From: JAGWBJ01 sp964291465
GTDB taxonomy: Bacteria; Chloroflexota; Dehalococcoidia; Lucifugimonadales; JAGWBF01
Length of the DNA: 64,000 nt
Assembly (NCBI GenBank): GCA_964291465.2
Contig: OZ219928.1
Span: 310,001 to 374,000 of the forward strand
Direction: 5' to 3'
The notes under the pieces were generated by a model. The model worked only from the letters and a program-made list of their open reading frames with translations. It was not told the origin of the DNA and did not search any database. Shown in pieces: positions 24,755 through 33,299 of this stretch. A program made the translations under genes and the position numbers. Position 1 is the stretch's first letter. Each line of letters opens with the position of its first letter.

Positions 24755-25811
24755 CGAGCGGGCCGTGGAGTCCATCTCCATCGGCGCGGGCATCCTGGGA
24801 TGCGGCGGCGGCAGCAACCCGTACATCGGCCAGCTTCGCGTGCGGCAGCTCATCAAGGAGCGCGGGCCCGTCACCGTCCTGGACGCCGACGAGATCTCCG
24901 ACGACGCCCGCGTCATGTGCATCGGCGGCATCGGCGCGCCCACCGTGGGCATCGAGAAGATACGGGACTACCAGTCCTTCAACGCCTACAATGCCCTCAC
25001 CGGGTTCCTGGGAAGCGTGCCCGATGCCCTCATATCCAACGAGATAGGCGGGGGCAACTCCATCGAGCCGATGATAACCGCGTCCCTGACGGGCCTGCCC
25101 GTGGTGGACGGCGACGGCATGGGGCGCGCCTTCCCCGAGCTCCAGATGAAGACCTACTTCATCTACGGGGTGCCCTGCTATCCCCTGTGCGTCGCTGACG
25201 AGAAGGGGAACTCGGCCATATTCAGCCATGCCATCACGCCCCTGTGGCTGGAGCGCATGGCCAGGGCCGTGACGGTGCAGATGGGCTGCACGGCCTGCTA
25301 CGCCCTGGCGCCGATGACCGCCCAGCAGGTGCGCACCACCGCCGTGCTGGGCACCCTGACCCTGGCCCGAAACCTGGGCGAGGCCGTCCGGGGAGCCCGC
25401 AGCAACGGGACTGACCCGATACCGGCCATCCTGGAGGTGTGCCCCGGCAAGGTCCTGTTCCAGGGCAAGGTCATGGACGTCAACCGCCGCACCGCCGGGG
25501 GGTTCGCCCGGGGGAGCGTCTCCATCGACGGCCTGGCCGACTTCGAGGGCGAACGCATGGTGCTGGAGTACCAGAATGAGAACCTCATCGCCCTCAGGGA
25601 CGGGGAGGTGGTGTGCACCACCCCCGACCTGATCACGGTGGTCGACACCGACCGGGGCGAGCCCATAACCACGGAGCTGCAGAGGTACGGCTTTCGGGTC
25701 ACCGTCCTGGGGTTTCCATCCCCCGAGCACTGGACCAGGCCCGAGGGGCTGGCAGTGGTGGGGCCCAGGGCCTTCGGGTACGACCTGGACTACGATCCCA
25801 TCAAGCTGTAA
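24741..25811 (+). CDS. DUF917 family protein
   Basis: 356 residues of DUF917, a family often encoded beside hydantoinase/oxoprolinase subunits. It shows GAGILGCGGGSNPYIG at 13-28, IGGIGAPTVGIEK, NEIGGGNSIEPM and DGDGMGRAFPELQM. The C-terminus has VTVLGFPSPEHW and RAFGYDLDYDP, as usual. A role in metabolism of cyclic amides or ureides is inferred from its partner at 25862. No catalytic mechanism is established. Confidence 0.9.
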   Translation: MWLADERAVESISIGAGILGCGGGSNPYIGQLRVRQLIKERGPVTVLDADEISDDARVMCIGGIGAPTVGIEKIRDYQSFNAYNALTGFLGSVPDALISNEIGGGNSIEPMITASLTGLPVVDGDGMGRAFPELQMKTYFIYGVPCYPLCVADEKGNSAIFSHAITPLWLERMARAVTVQMGCTACYALAPMTAQQVRTTAVLGTLTLARNLGEAVRGARSNGTDPIPAILEVCPGKVLFQGKVMDVNRRTAGGFARGSVSIDGLADFEGERMVLEYQNENLIALRDGEVVCTTPDLITVVDTDRGEPITTELQRYGFRVTVLGFPSPEHWTRPEGLAVVGPRAFGYDLDYDPIKL

Positions 25812-25861
25812 GTGTCTCGCAATAGAGCCCCGGTAGGGAATCCGGTCAGCGGCAGGGCTGT

Positions 25862-27403
25862 GTGCGAATAGGGATAGACGTAGGGGGCACCAACACCGAC
25901 GCGGTCCTCATGGACCGGGCCGAGCTTGCCGGCCGGGCCAAGGTGCCCACCAGCCCCGACGTGATGTCCGGCATCGTGGCCGCCCTCCGGGAGCTGCTGG
26001 GCCAGGCGCCCAGGGGCGTCCCGGTGGAGGCGGTGATGCTGGGCACCGCCCACTTCACCAACGCCCTCCTGGAGCGGAAGGACCTGTCGCCCACCGCCAC
26101 CCTGCGGCTGGCCCTGCCGGCCAACCGGCTGCTGCCCCCCTTCGTGGACTGGCCGGGACCCCTGAGGGAGGCGGCCGGCGGGCTCGCCTACATGGTGCGG
26201 GGCGGCCACGAGTACGACGGCAGGGAGATCTCCCCGGCGGACCTGCCGGAGGTCCGTTCCGCCGTTCGGGACATGGTCAAGAAGGGTGTGGAGGCCGTCG
26301 CCGTCTCCGGGGTCTTCTCCGCGGTCAACCCCGCCCACGAGGACGCCGCTGCCGAGGTGATACGCGAAGAGGCGCCCCACCTGCACGTGACCCTGTCCCG
26401 GGACATCGGCCGCATCGGCATCCTGGAGCGGGAGAACGCCGCGGCCCTCAACGCCTGCCTGGCGGGGACCGCGGTACGCACCATTCGCGGGATCCGCGAC
26501 GCCATGGGGAGCCTTGGCCTGGATGCTCGCCTGTACCTGAGCCAGAACGACGGTACTCTCATGGACGCCGCCTACGCCGCCCGCTTCCCCGTGTTCACCA
26601 TAGCCTCCGGGCCGACCAACAGCATGCGCGGCGCCACCTACCTCTCGGGCGTCCAGGACGGCATCGTGGTCGACGTGGGGGGCACCTCCACCGACGTGGG
26701 GGCGCTGGCCCGGGGGTTCCCCCGGGAGGCCTCGGTGGCGGTGAGCATCGCTGGCGTCCGCACCAACTTCCGCATGCCCGACGTCTTCTCCGTCGCGCTG
26801 GGCGGCGGGAGCATCGTGGGCCTCGACCCCCTCTCCATCGGCCCCCGCAGCGTCGGGTACCGCCTCTCCGGGGAGGCCCTGGTGTTCGGCGGCGGCACCC
26901 TGACGGCCACCGACGTCGCCGTGGCCTCCGACCGCGCCCGGGTCGGGGACCCCGCCCTCGTCGGCGGCCTGGAGGCCGGCCTGGTGTCCGATACGGCCGG
27001 CCTGATACAGGAGATGGTGGAGGACGCGGTGGACCAGGTGAAGCTCAGCGCCGACCCGGTGCCCGTGGTGCTGGTTGGCGGCGGCAGCATCCTGGTGGGA
27101 GAGCCGGTCAAGGGAGCGTCGAAGGTCCTTCGCCCCGACCACTTCGACGTGGCCAACGCCATCGGGGCGGCCATCGCCCAGGTGGGCGGGCAGGTGGAGC
27201 GCGTACTGGCGCTGGAGGGCGTCGACCGCGACGAGGCCCTGGCTGGCGCCCGTGACGAGGCGGTGGGCAAGGCCGTGGGCGCGGGCGCCGACCCGGCCAC
27301 CGTCCGTATCGTGGAGATGGAGGAGGTGCCCCTGGCCTACCTGCCGGGCAACGCCACGCTGATACGGGCCAGGGCCGTGGGAGACCTGGCCCTCGCCACC
27401 TGA
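25862..27403 (+). CDS. Hydantoinase/oxoprolinase family protein
   Basis: 513 residues of the HyuA-type family: ATP-dependent opening of hydantoin, 5-oxoproline or similar rings, with an actin/Hsp70-like ATPase fold. It has the N-terminal IGIDVGGTNTDAVL, the central VVDVGGTSTDVG and the C-terminal VVLVGGGSILV. It is shorter than full-length HyuA (about 700), like the DUF917-linked group. No HyuB subunit is present. GTG 25862 begins VRIGIDVGG. It lies 50 nt after the DUF917 gene and probably works with it. Confidence 0.9.
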   Translation: MRIGIDVGGTNTDAVLMDRAELAGRAKVPTSPDVMSGIVAALRELLGQAPRGVPVEAVMLGTAHFTNALLERKDLSPTATLRLALPANRLLPPFVDWPGPLREAAGGLAYMVRGGHEYDGREISPADLPEVRSAVRDMVKKGVEAVAVSGVFSAVNPAHEDAAAEVIREEAPHLHVTLSRDIGRIGILERENAAALNACLAGTAVRTIRGIRDAMGSLGLDARLYLSQNDGTLMDAAYAARFPVFTIASGPTNSMRGATYLSGVQDGIVVDVGGTSTDVGALARGFPREASVAVSIAGVRTNFRMPDVFSVALGGGSIVGLDPLSIGPRSVGYRLSGEALVFGGGTLTATDVAVASDRARVGDPALVGGLEAGLVSDTAGLIQEMVEDAVDQVKLSADPVPVVLVGGGSILVGEPVKGASKVLRPDHFDVANAIGAAIAQVGGQVERVLALEGVDRDEALAGARDEAVGKAVGAGADPATVRIVEMEEVPLAYLPGNATLIRARAVGDLALAT

Positions 27404-27415
27404 CTCCGGCGCCGG

Positions 27416-27749
27416 CTCACAGGTTCGTCGAATAAGTCCGTCTGTCTCCCGCCCTGCTTAGGGCAGGCCGCGCCAGGGCTTCCACGCCCGCCCGGAGCGC
27501 GGCCCGGCACCCGCCAAGCGTCGGTCCACCAGGGGTTGGGGGCTCCTTGCCCGCGCGGCGGGCGGCCGTCCCGACTGTCCCCGACGTCCCGATCGGGCCG
27601 GGGGTTCCTTGCCTGGGCGCAGCGAGCCCGGCGCCTGCCAAGGGGTGGGGATTCCTCTCCCCGCGCGGAGCGCGGGGTGGGAGGGTGGGCTCAATAATCC
27701 GGGGAGGGGCCCGACGGTACAACGAACCCCGGAGACGAGGACACTAGTT
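27416..27749 (-). repeat. Dispersed intergenic element, copy C (compound)
   Basis: Fills most of the 352-nt gap between two rightward genes. It contains CTCACAGG(T)TCGTCGAATA as in copy F, two or three degenerate versions of CCTTGCCCGCGCGG, a perfect 7-bp hairpin CCCCGCG (27659-27665) / CGCGGGG (27671-27677), then GGGTGGGCTCAATAATCC and GGAGACGAGGACACTAG ending 7 nt before the next ATG. Internal duplication suggests one copy inserted into or duplicated within another. No ORF or RNA gene is seen. Confidence 0.75.
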
Positions 27750-27755
27750 GACGCC

Positions 27756-28472
27756 ATGATCAGACCCAAGGACGAGATAAGGGAGTCCGTCTGGCGGCGC
27801 CTCACCGAGGAGAAGGCGGCCAGGTTTCCCGGCGCCCGGGGCCGGATACCCAACTTCGCGGGCGCGGCCCAGGCCGCCCAGCGCCTCGGCGCACTCGACG
27901 TCTGGCAGAGGGCCCGGGTCATCAAGTGCAACCCCGACTCTCCCCAGCAGCCCCTGCGGAAGCGGGCGCTGGAGGAGGGCAAGGTGGTCTACATGGCCGT
28001 GCCCAGGCTCACCAGCCCGCGCTGCTTCCTGGAGCTGGACCCGGCCACCGTGGGCAGCCACCACCGCGCCAGCACCATCAAGGGCGCCTTCCAGGCCGGC
28101 AGGCCGGTCCATCCCCGGGAGATGCGGCCCATCGACCTGGTGGTCTGCGGCGCGGTGGCGGTGCGGCGGGACGGCGCGCGGCTGGGCAAGGGCGGCGGCT
28201 ACTCGGACCTGGAGTACGCCCTGGTGACGGCCCTGGGCCTCCTGGACCCATCGACCCCCGTCACGACCACCGTCCATCCCAGCCAGGTGCTGGACGAGCC
28301 GGTGCCCATGACACGCCACGACATCGTCGTCGACTACGTGGCGACCCCCGATGAGCTGATAGTATGCGAGCCCGTCTACGACAGGCCCCGGGGGATATAC
28401 TGGGACGACGTGGGCGACAAGCTCCAGGAGGTCCCCGTCCTCCGGGAGATGGCCGACGCCCGGAGGCCCTAG
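27756..28472 (+). CDS. 5-formyltetrahydrofolate cyclo-ligase family protein (MTHFSD-like)
   Basis: 238 residues. The 5-formyl-THF cyclo-ligase fold is seen in GKGGGYSDLEYAL and the phosphate loop, with RIPNFAGAAQAA, LDVWQRARVIKCNPD, PIDLVVCGAVAV, TTVHPSQV and DYVATPDELIVCEPV. These blocks resemble the animal MTHFSD protein (without its RNA-binding tail) more than short bacterial YgfA-type cyclo-ligases (about 190 residues). Catalysis on 5-formyl-THF is therefore uncertain. ATG 27756 follows the end of repeat copy C; no strong Shine-Dalgarno is seen. Confidence 0.82.
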   Translation: MIRPKDEIRESVWRRLTEEKAARFPGARGRIPNFAGAAQAAQRLGALDVWQRARVIKCNPDSPQQPLRKRALEEGKVVYMAVPRLTSPRCFLELDPATVGSHHRASTIKGAFQAGRPVHPREMRPIDLVVCGAVAVRRDGARLGKGGGYSDLEYALVTALGLLDPSTPVTTTVHPSQVLDEPVPMTRHDIVVDYVATPDELIVCEPVYDRPRGIYWDDVGDKLQEVPVLREMADARRP

Positions 28473-28473
28473 T

Positions 28474-28660
28474 GTGCCGTCTCACACGCTCGAAGCCCTC
28501 CCGGCTCCCGCCAGGCGCCGGCCCAACGGGTCGGGGCTCCTTGCCCGCGCAGGGCGCGGCCCGCTGTGACCGTCCCCGGCGGCCCTACCTGTGGGTGGGC
28601 TTCAATAACCCGGGGAGGGGCCTGAGCGCACAACGAGCTTCGGAGACAGGACACCAGCCC
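28474..28660 (-). repeat. Dispersed intergenic element, copy D
   Basis: Between two rightward genes. On the plus strand it reads TGCCGTCTCACA, GCCAGGCGCCGG, GGGCTCCTTGCCCGCGCAG, GTGGGTGGGCTTCAATAACC, CGGGGAGGGGCCTGAG and CGGAGACAGGACACCAG. The first segments match copy F and the last match C, E and G. Confidence 0.75.
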
Positions 28661-28698
28661 CGACCCGCGAGGGGTCCGGGCGTATGAAAGGAGTCGCC

Positions 28699-29493
28699 AT
28701 GCCCTACCTCGAGACCCCCGACGGGGTGCCGATCTTCTACATTGACGAGGGGCCCAGGACCGACGGCGCCGTCTTCCTGATCCACGCGGAACCCTTCAAC
28801 AGCGCCTTCTGGCAGCGCAACATACCCGTCCTGTCCCAGGGCCACAGGGTCGTGTCCATGGACGTGCGGGGGAGGGGCCAGTCGGGGAAGACCGACCACG
28901 GCCACAACATCGCCCAGTACGCCCGGGACTTCAGGCACCTGATGGATGCTTTGTCCCTGGGGAGGGTCGTGGCCGTGGGCTGGTCCCTGGGGGGCTCCGT
29001 CATAGTCGACTACATCCAGCAGTTCGGCGAGGAGCGGCTGGCGGGGCACGTCAACGTCGACCAGAGGCTCTACCGCTACGTCTCCGAGGAGGACTTCAAG
29101 CGCCGGCTGAACGACCTGACGAACCGGCGGCTGCGCCTCCACAGGGAGACGGTGCTCAGCTACCTGGGGCCCGAGTCCACGGAGAGCTCCGAAGTGGCGG
29201 ACTGGATGGCCTACGAGTGCATGAAGACCCCCACCGGGGCCCACGTGTCGCTGATGACCGACTCCTACTACGCCGACTACCGGCCCTTCCTGCCCCGGGT
29301 GACAGTCCCGTCCCGGGTCTTCTGGGCCAGGTACGGGCTGATCGACCCCGCCGAGGCCGAGGAGATGGCAAGCACCATGCCCAGGTGCGAGCTGGTCTTC
29401 TTCGAGCACAGCGGCCACCTGCTGCCCTGGACCGAGGCGGACAAGTTCAACCGGGAGCTGAGGGCCTTCGCCCGGGAGACGCTGGGCTCCTAG
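28699..29493 (+). CDS. Alpha/beta hydrolase
   Basis: 264 residues of the alpha/beta hydrolase fold. Oxyanion region VFLIHAEPF (the usual HG is HA here), DVRGRGQSG, nucleophile Ser in the elbow VGWSLGGS, and a C-terminal His in FEHSGHLLP. It resembles 3-oxoadipate enol-lactonase or haloperoxidase-like hydrolases, but the substrate is not inferable. The ATG at 28699 is chosen because AAAGGAG sits 6 nt upstream; the ATG at 28684 would contain that site. No obvious partner. Confidence 0.88.
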   Translation: MPYLETPDGVPIFYIDEGPRTDGAVFLIHAEPFNSAFWQRNIPVLSQGHRVVSMDVRGRGQSGKTDHGHNIAQYARDFRHLMDALSLGRVVAVGWSLGGSVIVDYIQQFGEERLAGHVNVDQRLYRYVSEEDFKRRLNDLTNRRLRLHRETVLSYLGPESTESSEVADWMAYECMKTPTGAHVSLMTDSYYADYRPFLPRVTVPSRVFWARYGLIDPAEAEEMASTMPRCELVFFEHSGHLLPWTEADKFNRELRAFARETLGS

Positions 29494-29520
29494 GGCCTCC
29501 CGGACACGCGGCGACCAAGG

Positions 29521-30417
29521 CTAGCCCGCCGCGGGGTACTTCTCCAGCCACCAGCGGGCGATGTCGATGCGCCGGGTGAACCACACCCCCGGCTTCTGGG
29601 TCGCGTACTCCAGGAACTGCTTCAGGGCCGCCGCCCGCGAGGGCTTGCCGATGATGCGGCAGTGCAGGCCCACGGACATCATCTTGGCGTTGGCCGCGCT
29701 CTCGTCGTGGAGCAGGTCCAGGGTGTTGCGCGCCGTCTCGTAGAAGTCGCTGGGCTTGGACATGCCCCCCCGCCAGAACTTGGTGTCGTTCACCTCCAGT
29801 GAGTAGGGCACCACCAGCCATGGCTTGCCGTTGACCTGCGTGTAGTAGGGCAGGTCATCGTTGTAGGCGTTGCAGTCGTAGATGAACCCGCCTTCCTCCA
29901 CTACCAGGTCCCGGGTGTTCACGCTGGGCCCGTACCGGCAGTACCAGCCCAGGGGCCGCTGGCCCGTGGTCCGGGTGATGGACTCCACCGCTTCGCGGAT
30001 GGCCTTCCGCTCGGCATCCTTGTCCATCTTGAAGTACTCCTCCCAACGGTTGCCGTGGCCGAACACCTCGTGGCCCCGGCGGACGATCTCCGTGGCCACC
30101 TGGGGGTTCCGCTCCAGCGCCAGGGCGCACACGTAGAAGGTGGCCTTCACGTTGTACTGGTCGAGGATGTTCAGGATGCGCCAGACGCCCACCCGGCTCC
30201 CGTACTCGAAGAAGGACTCGTTGGCCAGGTCGCGCTCCCCCGCCGGCACCGGGGAGGGCGCTTCGCCCATGCTCTCGCCGTGGGGGTCTCCGTCCAGGAG
30301 GGAGTACTCGGACCCCTCCTCGTAGTTCACCACCACCGACACGGCCAGCCGGGCCCCGTTGGGCCACTCCACGGCGGGGGGGTTCAGGCCGTATCCAACG
30401 AAGTCTCGCGTCGTCAT
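29521..30417 (-). CDS. Polysaccharide deacetylase family protein, PuuE (allantoinase)-like
   Basis: 298 residues, NodB-homology fold. Segments VVVNYEEGSEYS, GRVGVWRIL, GHEVFGHGNRWEEY, WYCRYGPSVNTRDL and YNDDLPYY match the PuuE-type branch that includes cofactor-independent allantoinase, and not classical TFDDG chitin deacetylases. Ureide-ring opening would agree with the nearby hydantoinase, but is inferred. ATG 30417 follows AAGGAGACG and its own promoter. A paralogue lies at 62264. Confidence 0.85.
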   Translation of the reverse strand: MTTRDFVGYGLNPPAVEWPNGARLAVSVVVNYEEGSEYSLLDGDPHGESMGEAPSPVPAGERDLANESFFEYGSRVGVWRILNILDQYNVKATFYVCALALERNPQVATEIVRRGHEVFGHGNRWEEYFKMDKDAERKAIREAVESITRTTGQRPLGWYCRYGPSVNTRDLVVEEGGFIYDCNAYNDDLPYYTQVNGKPWLVVPYSLEVNDTKFWRGGMSKPSDFYETARNTLDLLHDESAANAKMMSVGLHCRIIGKPSRAAALKQFLEYATQKPGVWFTRRIDIARWWLEKYPAAG

Positions 30418-30459
30418 AGGGCGTCTCCTTCTGCAGATCTGGCTGGGGAATACGGGCCG

Positions 30460-30488
30460 ATTGTATCCCACCGGCTATGGCCCCGCAA
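30460..30488 (-). promoter_or_regulatory. Sigma-70 promoter of the PuuE-like gene
   Basis: Minus strand TTGCGG (30488-30483), 17-nt spacer, TACAAT (30465-30460). It starts 6 nt downstream of the MFS stop, so the deacetylase gene can be transcribed on its own. Confidence 0.6.
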
Positions 30489-30493
30489 CCAAG

Positions 30494-31735
30494 TCACTCT
30501 CCGGCGCCGGGTCGGGAGGACCGGCCTCCGGCGATGGTGGGGAGCAGCGTCCCAGCCATGGTCAGGGTCAGGGGGGAGAGCCCCACGATGAACAGCGGCC
30601 ACCGGAGGCCGTCGAAGGCCTCCTGCATGAACCCGGTCACCAGGGGGCCCAGGGTGGTCCCCGCCGAGACCATCGTCAGCGTGAAGGCCAGGGCAACGGG
30701 CACCTGCCGCTGCTGTATCCCCACCAGGTGGAAGGGCACCGTGTACAGGATGGGCCAGAACCCCCACGCCACGCCGTTGAGGAAGTTCAGCAGCACCGCC
30801 AGCCAGGTGCTCCCCGTCAGGGTCATGGCGGCGTAGGTGCCGGCCATGAGCAGGCCCTGGAGCTTTAGGTAGGTGTTCCCCCTGCCCGACGTCATGACGG
30901 CGTAGCCGAACACCAGGCCCGCGGCTCCCCCCATCACCACTCCCAGGGCCAGGGCCCCGCCGGAGACCTTCAGGGACATGCCGTGGACGTCCAGCATCAG
31001 GGTGGGGTAGAAGGCCAGGAAAGCGGACCACGCCCCCGTCGCCCCCGTGAAGCCCACGCCGACTATCCACAGGTCCCGGTACGACAGGGTGCGGCGCAGC
31101 GCCTCCAGGCTGAGGCCCTCCCTGCGCCCCGCCTGGGGAGCGCCCTGCCGCTCGCTGCCCAGCACGACCCAGAGGACCGTCAGCACGGCGAACAGGACGC
31201 CGAAGGTGCGGAAGGTGGTCCTCCAGTCGTCCCCCAGGCTGGCCAGTATGACGGGGGACCCGGCCAGCCCCCCGCCCACCACCATGCCGAAGAGGGCGTT
31301 GGACAGGCTGTTGACCATCACGATCTCCCTGCGCCGGAACCACTGCTGGGTGAGGATGGCCTGGGCGGGCTGGCGGGCGATGACGGTAATGCCGAAGGCC
31401 AGCCGTCCGGCGAGGAGGACCATGAACGAAGGCGCCCAGCTCTGGAGGAATATCACGGCGGTCCCCGCCGTGAGGGTGACCGAGGTGAGTATCTTCGGCC
31501 CGTACCGGGAGGTCCACCAGCTCAGGGGAACGGCCAGGGCCAGGTTCCCCCAGAAGGCGCTGGAGCCCAGCATCCCCTGCTGGCCGGGGGACAGATCCAG
31601 GTCCGAGCTTATGGCGGGGAGCATTATGCCGATGGTCGCCGCCACCATGAATCCGGTGACGCTGCACAGGAGCCACAGGCCGATCACCAGCCACCGGTAG
31701 ACCGTCGCTGGCGGTTGGTCCTGAGCTGGGTGCAT
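30494..31735 (-). CDS. MFS transporter
   Basis: 413 residues with about 12 hydrophobic helices. The loop 2-3 region is SRYGPKILTSV, helix 4-5 has FGITVIARQPAQAIL and WFRRREIVMVNS, as in nitrate/cyanate or organic-acid MFS permeases. The substrate is unknown. ATG 31735. It is preceded by an extended -10 promoter and followed by the PuuE-like gene, for which it might import a nitrogenous substrate (inference). Confidence 0.85.
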   Translation of the reverse strand: MHPAQDQPPATVYRWLVIGLWLLCSVTGFMVAATIGIMLPAISSDLDLSPGQQGMLGSSAFWGNLALAVPLSWWTSRYGPKILTSVTLTAGTAVIFLQSWAPSFMVLLAGRLAFGITVIARQPAQAILTQQWFRRREIVMVNSLSNALFGMVVGGGLAGSPVILASLGDDWRTTFRTFGVLFAVLTVLWVVLGSERQGAPQAGRREGLSLEALRRTLSYRDLWIVGVGFTGATGAWSAFLAFYPTLMLDVHGMSLKVSGGALALGVVMGGAAGLVFGYAVMTSGRGNTYLKLQGLLMAGTYAAMTLTGSTWLAVLLNFLNGVAWGFWPILYTVPFHLVGIQQRQVPVALAFTLTMVSAGTTLGPLVTGFMQEAFDGLRWPLFIVGLSPLTLTMAGTLLPTIAGGRSSRPGAGE

Positions 31736-31792
31736 CGACGGGCCGCTCCCTCGTCCTGTGCCTGCTCCCGGCCCCGCCGGAAAAGCTCCCGG

Positions 31793-31801
31793 ATTATACC
31801 A
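31793..31801 (-). promoter_or_regulatory. Extended -10 promoter of the leftward MFS gene
   Basis: TGGTATAAT on the minus strand (31801-31793), about 57 nt before the ATG at 31735. No good -35 is seen; the TGn motif compensates. Confidence 0.5.
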
Positions 31802-31864
31802 CCGGGCTCAGGCCCCCCCGGCGCCCGGGACGACTGCCCCGCGCCGCCGGCGTTGCGGGAGCCG

Positions 31865-31893
31865 TTGACAAGGCGGGGCCCTGCGGCCAGAAT
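31865..31893 (+). promoter_or_regulatory. Sigma-70 promoter of the rightward MFS gene
   Basis: TTGACA (31865-31870), 17-nt spacer, CAGAAT (31888-31893). The leader to ATG 31946 is about 46 nt. Confidence 0.55.
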
Positions 31894-31945
31894 TGGCACT
31901 TGCCGGCCGTTCGGGCACTCAGAGGACGGCCACCATCGCCCCACG

Positions 31946-33226
31946 ATGGGGAAGGGCCTCGGTTTGGAAAACGACAGGCAGGCCGGGCGCCGGATGCCTC
32001 GCCTGCGCACCTTCGACGCCTGGTTCAGGTACAGGGACTACCGGCTGCTGTGGCTCGGGAACTACTGCGCCAACAGCGCCCAGTGGCTGCAGCTCCTGAC
32101 CATCGGCTGGCTGGTCCGCGACCTCACCGCGGGGGACGCCTCCTCCCCCTTTCAGGTCGTCACCGTGGGGGGTCTTGCCACCCTCCCCATGCTCTTCGTG
32201 GGACCCTGGGCGGGGGTCCTGGGCGACCGGGTGGACCGCCGGAAGCTCATCATGGTCACCCAGACCGCCATGGCCTGCGTATCGGCCCTCTTCGCCGCCG
32301 TCATAGCCCTGGACCTGCAGCAGGTGTGGCACGCCTACGTGTACGTCCTGGTCGGCGGCTCGGCCCGCTCCATCACCATGTCCATGCAGCAGGCCCTCAT
32401 CGCCAACACGGTGCGGCGCGAGGACCTGGTCAACGCCTTTGCAACCAACGTCATCACCATCACCTCCACCCGCATCACCGGGCCCTTCCTGGGGGGCGTG
32501 CTGATCCACGAGCTGGGGTTCGTGACCAACTTCGCCATCGAGGCCGGCCTCTACGCCGGGGTGGTGCTGATGCTGCTGACCATGAAGACGCCCTACGGGA
32601 ACCTGGCCACGGCGTCGGAGACCTCGCCCGTGGCCAACATGGTGGAGGGGGTCAGGTACATCTGGAGGGACCAGCGGGTGATCCTGAACCTCATGGTCCT
32701 GGGGCTGGTGCCCAACGTCATACTGCACCCCCTCTGGCTCATGCTGCCCACCTTCACCTCCGACGTGCTACACAAGGGCGCCGACTTCGGCGGGTACCTC
32801 CTCTCCACCACGGGGTTCGGGGGCTTCGTCTCCACCATGGTCATCGCCTCGGTTGGCTTCGTCTACCGCAAGGGCATGGTGTGCCTGGTGTCCGCCATAA
32901 TCAGCTCCGTCTGCGTCATCCTCTTCTCCCAGTCCACCTGGCTGGTCCCGTCCTTCATCATCATCGCGGTGATGGCTTTCAGCCAGGCCAACTTCAGGAC
33001 CTCCAACGGCACCCTCATCCAGCTCCTCTCCCCGGACGCCCTGAGGGGCCGTGTCACCACCCTGCAGCAGATGGGGCAGGGCCTGGTGCCCTTCTCCAGC
33101 CTGCTCATCGGCGCCTTCGCCTGGTACTCCACCCCTCCCCTCGCCTTCACCGTGGTCGGCCTCGTCGGCCTGGGCATGGCCGTCTACTTCCTGTTCACCT
33201 CCCACCGGATCCGCGCGCTGGAGTAG
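31946..33226 (+). CDS. MFS transporter (MFS_3/EntS-like)
   Basis: About 426 residues, inner-membrane, 12 helices. FRYRDYRLLWLGNYCANSA begins helix 1, and GVLGDRVDRRKLIMVTQ is the loop 2-3 motif. RGRVTTLQQMGQGLVP lies in the second half. It is related to the MFS gene at 20478. ATG 31946 is used because it follows the promoter, but its ribosome site is poor; an ATG at 31994 (MPRLRTFDAW) is an equally reasonable start. The substrate is unknown. Confidence 0.85.
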   Translation: MGKGLGLENDRQAGRRMPRLRTFDAWFRYRDYRLLWLGNYCANSAQWLQLLTIGWLVRDLTAGDASSPFQVVTVGGLATLPMLFVGPWAGVLGDRVDRRKLIMVTQTAMACVSALFAAVIALDLQQVWHAYVYVLVGGSARSITMSMQQALIANTVRREDLVNAFATNVITITSTRITGPFLGGVLIHELGFVTNFAIEAGLYAGVVLMLLTMKTPYGNLATASETSPVANMVEGVRYIWRDQRVILNLMVLGLVPNVILHPLWLMLPTFTSDVLHKGADFGGYLLSTTGFGGFVSTMVIASVGFVYRKGMVCLVSAIISSVCVILFSQSTWLVPSFIIIAVMAFSQANFRTSNGTLIQLLSPDALRGRVTTLQQMGQGLVPFSSLLIGAFAWYSTPPLAFTVVGLVGLGMAVYFLFTSHRIRALE

Positions 33227-33240
33227 CCCCGCCGGTCCGG

Positions 33241-33269
33241 TTGCGGCGCCCCGGTCCGGCGTTTAGAAT
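33241..33269 (+). promoter_or_regulatory. Sigma-70 promoter of the SDR gene
   Basis: TTGCGG (33241-33246), 17-nt spacer, TAGAAT (33264-33269); then GGGGAGGAG before the ATG at 33300. Confidence 0.6.
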
Positions 33270-33299
33270 CGTGCTGAAGAGAACGGGGAGGAGCGAGAC

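Noticed and set aside
27416..27749. Protein-coding insertion sequence in the large gap
   Set aside because: No transposase-like ORF; the stretch is made of degenerate copies of the dispersed element.
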